From Litoditis marina (taxonomy: Eukaryota > Nematoda > Chromadorea > Rhabditida > Rhabditidae), in NCBI GenBank assembly GCA_964036275.1, contig CAXIWQ010000270.1:50349-114348 (forward strand): 64,000 nucleotides of DNA, read 5' to 3'. Both the position numbers and the translations under genes were made by a program. Positions 60,101-64,000 of the stretch are shown here, one piece after another (the first letter of the stretch is position 1; the number at the start of each line of letters is the position of its first letter). The notes beneath the pieces are model-generated. The model was not told the origin of the DNA and made no database searches. It saw nothing but the letters and a program-made list of their open reading frames with translations.

Positions 60101-63100
60101 AATTTGAGAGGTTTCGACCATCGACGTGGAAAAACGTGTAATTTTGCGACGTCACGAGGTCGAAATGTAGACAGGGGCTAGAATGGTCGTTTTCGCAAAA
60201 ATTATAATAGTATGAGTTCCATACATTTTTGACTAAGTATCAAAAACTATTCCAATCAATTTTGAGAGGTTCCGATCATCGACGTGGAAACACGTGTAAT
60301 TTTGCGACGTCACGAGGTCAAAATGTAGACAGGGGCTAGAATGGTCGTTTTCGCGAAAATTATAATTGTAAGAGTTTCATACATTTCTGACTAAGTATCA
60401 AAAACTATTCCAATCAATTTTGAGAGGTTCCGACCATCGACGTGGAAAAACGTGTAATTTTGCGACGTCACGAGGTCGAAATGTAGACAGGGGCTAGAAT
60501 GGTCGTTTTCGCAAAAATTATATTAGTAAGAGTTCCATACATTTCTGACTAAGTATCAAAAAGTATTCCAATCAATTTTGAGAGGTTCCGACCAACGACG
60601 TGGAAAAACGTGTAATTTTGCGACGTCACGAGGTCGAAATGTAGACAGGGGCTAGAATGGTCGTTTTCGCGAAAATTATATTTGTAAGAGTTTCATACAT
60701 TTCTGACTGAGTATCAAAAACTATTCCAATCAATTTTGAGAGGTTTCGACCATCGACGTGGAAAAACGTGTAATTTTGCGACGTCACGAGGTCGACATAT
60801 AGACAGGGGCTAGAATATTCATTTTTGCCAAAATTATATTGTTAAGAGTTTCATACATTTCTGACTGAGTATCGAAAACTATTCCAATCAATTTTGAGAG
60901 GTCCCGACCATCGACGTGGAAAAACGTGTAATTTTGCGACGTCACAAGGTCGAAATGTAGACAGGGGCTAGAATGGTCGTTTTCGCAAAAATTATAATAG
61001 TAGGAGTTCCATACATTTTTGACTAAGTATCAAAAACTATTCCAATCAATTTTGAGAGGTTTCGACCATCGACGTGGAAAAACGTGTAATTTTGCGACGT
61101 CACGAGGTGGAAATGTAGACAGGGGCTAGAATGGTCGTTTTCGCAAAAATTATAATAGTAAGAGTTCCATACATTTTTGACTAAGTATCAAAAACTATTC
61201 CAATCAATTTTGAGAGGTTCCGACCATCGACGTGGAAACACGTGTAATTTTGCGACGTCACGAGGTCAAAATGTAGACAGGGGCTAGAATGGTCGTTTTC
61301 GCGAAAATTATAATTGTAAGAGTTTCATACATTTCTGACTAAGTATCAAAAACTATTCCAATCAATTTTGAGAGGTTCCGACCATCGACGTGGAAAAACG
61401 TGTAATTTTGCGACGTCACGAGGTCGAAATGTAGACAGGGGCTAGAATGGTCGTTTTCGCAAAAATTATATTAGTAAGAGTTCCATACATTTCTGACTAA
61501 GTATCAAAAAGTATTCCAATCAATTTTGAGAGGTTCCGACCATCGACGTGGAAAAACGTGTAATTTTGCGACGTCACGAAGTCGAAATGTAGACAGGGGC
61601 TAGAATGGTCGTTTTCGCGAAAATTATATTTGTAAGAGTTTCATACATTTCTGACTGAGTATCAAAAACTATTCCAATCAATTTTGAGAGGTTTCGACCA
61701 TCGACGTGGAAAAACGTGTAATTTTGCGACGTCACGAGGTCGACATATAGACAGGGGCTAGAATATTCATTTTTGCCAAAATTATATTGTTAAGAGTTTC
61801 ATACATTTCTGACTGAGTATCGAAAACTATTCCAATCAATTTTGAGAGGTCCCGACCATCGACGTGGAAAAACGTGTAATTTTGCGACGTCACAAGGTCG
61901 AAATGTAGACAGGGGCTAGAATGGTCGTTTTCGCAAAAATTATAATAGTAGGAGTTCCATACATTTTCGACTAAGTATCAAAAACTATTCCAATCAATTT
62001 TGAGAGGTTTCGACCATCGACGTGGAAAAACGTGTAATTTTGCGACGTCACGAGGTGGAAATGTAGACAGGGGCTAGAATGGTCGTTTTCGCAAAAATTA
62101 TAATAGTAAGAGTTCCATACATTTTTGACTAAGTATCAAAAGCTATTCCAATCAATTTTGAGAGGTTCCGACCATCGACGTGGAAACACGTGTAATTTTG
62201 GGACGTCACGAGGTCAACATGTAGACAGGGGCTAGAATGGTCGTTTTCGCGAAAATTATAATTGTAAGAGTTTCATACATTTCTGACTAAGTATCAAAAA
62301 CTATTCCAATCAATTTTGAGAGGTTCCGACCATCGACGTGGAAAAACGTGTAATTTTGCGACGTCACGAGGTCGAAATGTAGACAGGGGCTAGAATGGTC
62401 GTTTTCGCAAAAATTATATTAGTAAGAGTTCCATACATTTCTGACTAAGTATCAAAAAATATTCCAATCAATTTTGAGAGGTTCCGACCATCGACGTGGA
62501 AAAACGTGTAATTTTGCGACGTCACGAGGTCGAAATGTAGACAGGGGCTAGAATGGTCGTTTTCGCGAAAATTTAATTTGTAAGAGTTTCATACATTTCT
62601 GACTGAGTATCAAAAACTATTCCAATCAACTTTGAGAGGTTTCGACCATCGACGTGGAAAAACGTGTAATTTTGCGACGTCACGAGGTCGAAATGTAGAC
62701 AGGGGCTAGAATGGTCGTTTTCGCAAAAATTATAATAGTAAGAGTTCCATACATTTTTGAATAAGTATCAAAAACTATTCCAATCAATTTTGAGAGGTTC
62801 CGACCATCGACGTGGAAAAACGTGTAATTTTGCGACGTCACGAGGTCAAAATGTAGACAGGGGCTAGAATGGTCGTTTTCGCGAAAATTATAATTGTAAG
62901 AGTTTCATACATTTCTGACTAAGTATCAAAAACTATTCCAATCAATTTTGAGAGGTTTCGACCATCGACGTGGAAAAACGTGTAATTTTGCGACGTCACG
63001 AGGTGGAAATGTAGACAGGGGCTAGAATGGTCGTTTTCGCAAAAATTATAATAGTAAGAGTTCCATACATTTTTGAATAAGTATCAAAAACTATTCCAAT

Positions 63101-64000
63101 CAATTTTGAGAGGTTCCGACCATCGACGTGGAAACACGTGTAATTTTGCGACGTCACGAGGTCGAAATGTAGACAGGGGCTAGAATGGTCGTTTTTGCCA
63201 AAATTATATTTGTAAGAGTTTCATACATTTCTGACTAAGTATCAAAAACTATTCCAATCAATTTTGAGAGGTTTCGATCATCGGCGTGGAAAAACGTGTA
63301 ATTTTGCGACGTCACGAGGTCGAAATGTAGACAGGGGCTAGAATGGTCGTTTTCGCGAAAATTATAATTGTAAGAGTTTCATACATTTCTGACTAAGTAT
63401 CAAAAACTATTCCAATCAATTTTGAGAGGTTCCGACCATCGACGTGGAAAAACGTGTAATTTTGCGACGTCACGAGGTCGACATATAGACAGGGGCTAGA
63501 ATGTTTATTTTTACCAAAATTATATTTGTAAGAGTTTCATACATTTCTGACTAAGTATCAAAAACTATTCCGATCAATTTTGAGAGGTTCCGATCATCGA
63601 CGTGGAAAAACGTGTAATTTTGCGACGCCACGAGGTCGAAATGTAGACAGGGGCTAGAATGGTCGTTTTCGCAAAAATTATAATAGTAAGAGTTCCATAC
63701 ATTTTTGAATAAGTATCAAAAACTATTCCAATCAATTTTGAGAGGTTCCGACCATCGACGTGGAAAAACGTGTAATTTTGCGACGTCACAAGGTCGAAAT
63801 GTAGACAGGGGCTAGAATGGTCGTTTTCGCGAAAATTATAATTGTAAGAGTTTCATACATTTCTGACTAAGTATCAAAAACTATTCCAATCAATTTTGAG
63901 AGGTTCCGACCATCGACGTGGAAAAACGTGTACTTTTGCGACGTCACGAGGTCGACATATAGACAGGGGCTAGAATGGTCGTTTTCGCAAAAATTATAAT
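54187..64000. repeat. Satellite B array (~158-bp monomer, ~62 copies)
   Basis: TTTCTGACTAAGTATC recurs every 158 bases (54221, 54379, 54537 and so on) to the window end. The monomer includes TTCCAATCAATTTTGAGAGG, CGACGTGGAAAAACGTG, TTTTGCGACGTCACGAGG and GACAGGGGCTAGAATGGTC, and in many copies the 12-base perfect palindrome TTTTCGCGAAAA. GACGTC is a second palindrome, and ACGTGGAAAAACGT can pair as ACGT/ACGT. One monomer near 56826 has a local rearrangement (ATTTTGATTTTGCGACGAGG). The monomer shows no similarity to satellite A. No gene is supported; the weak antisense open frames are repeat by-products. Confidence 0.97.
57340..61447. repeat. 13-mer (~2054-bp) higher-order repeat in satellite B
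   Basis: Rare variants recur exactly 2054 bases apart: GTAGACAAGGGC (57481/59535), GAAATATGTG (57601/59655), CCAACGACG (58541/60595 at ACGACG) and TTGTTAAGAG (58787/60841 at GTTA). 2054 is 13 x 158. The match starts near 57340 and ends near 61447, giving two adjacent copies. A third, shorter copy of part of the unit follows at +948 (60841/61789), which is 6 x 158. Another 6-mer step (948) is seen at ACGGGGAAAA (54751/55699). Confidence 0.85.

Noticed and set aside
1..64000. tRNA, rRNA or telomere repeats
   Set aside because: No cloverleaf with conserved A/B boxes, no rRNA-like conserved stretches and no TTAGGC arrays were found by eye.

Overview
The window is repeat-dominated eukaryotic DNA with no recognisable host housekeeping gene. 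A nematode is the best guess. The reasons are a BEL/Pao LTR retrotransposon with Cer-like features, short introns, and splice acceptors of the TTTCAG/TTCAG type placed just before ORF starts, as in trans-splicing worms. This is an inference, not a species assignment.

Layout: (1) positions 1-41694 are satellite A, a ~130-bp monomer in about 310 copies. Each monomer is built from three ~43-bp subrepeats. The array is organised into nested higher-order repeats, with segments copied at fixed offsets of about 0.77, 1.03, 2.19, 4.9, 8.3-8.5, 9.8 and 22.5 kb. (2) At 2053-2951 satellite A is interrupted by a short minus-strand retroelement. It encodes only a coiled-coil/RRM-like ORF1 protein and ends in AATAAA plus (TTCA)4. 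(3) Positions 41695-53598 hold a BEL/Pao element: 5' LTR, leader, Gag, protease, RT/RNase H and integrase, a 3' zinc-knuckle gene, a polypurine tract, a truncated 3' LTR, and then an inverted LTR copy that makes a long palindrome. (4) Positions 53599-54186 are an AT-rich spacer with a GTAAG-rich tract. (5) Positions 54187-64000 are satellite B, a ~158-bp monomer in about 62 copies, with 6-mer and 13-mer higher-order repeats.

The most interesting structure is in the BEL/Pao element. Four phase-compatible exons (42757-42804, 42883-43035, 51053-51241, 51461-51835) predict a ~254-residue protein with an acidic N-terminal part, a helical segment, a basic NLS-like stretch and three zinc knuckles spaced like those of BEL Gag. 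Its second intron (~8 kb) would contain the whole gag-pol unit. The element would then carry a spliced accessory nucleocapsid-like gene wrapped around its main ORF. The main gag-pol frame is broken by four single-base-type shifts between 45896 and 47291, although the two direct LTR copies are nearly identical.

Most open frames in satellite A and in the LTRs are by-products of repeat sequence and are not annotated as genes.
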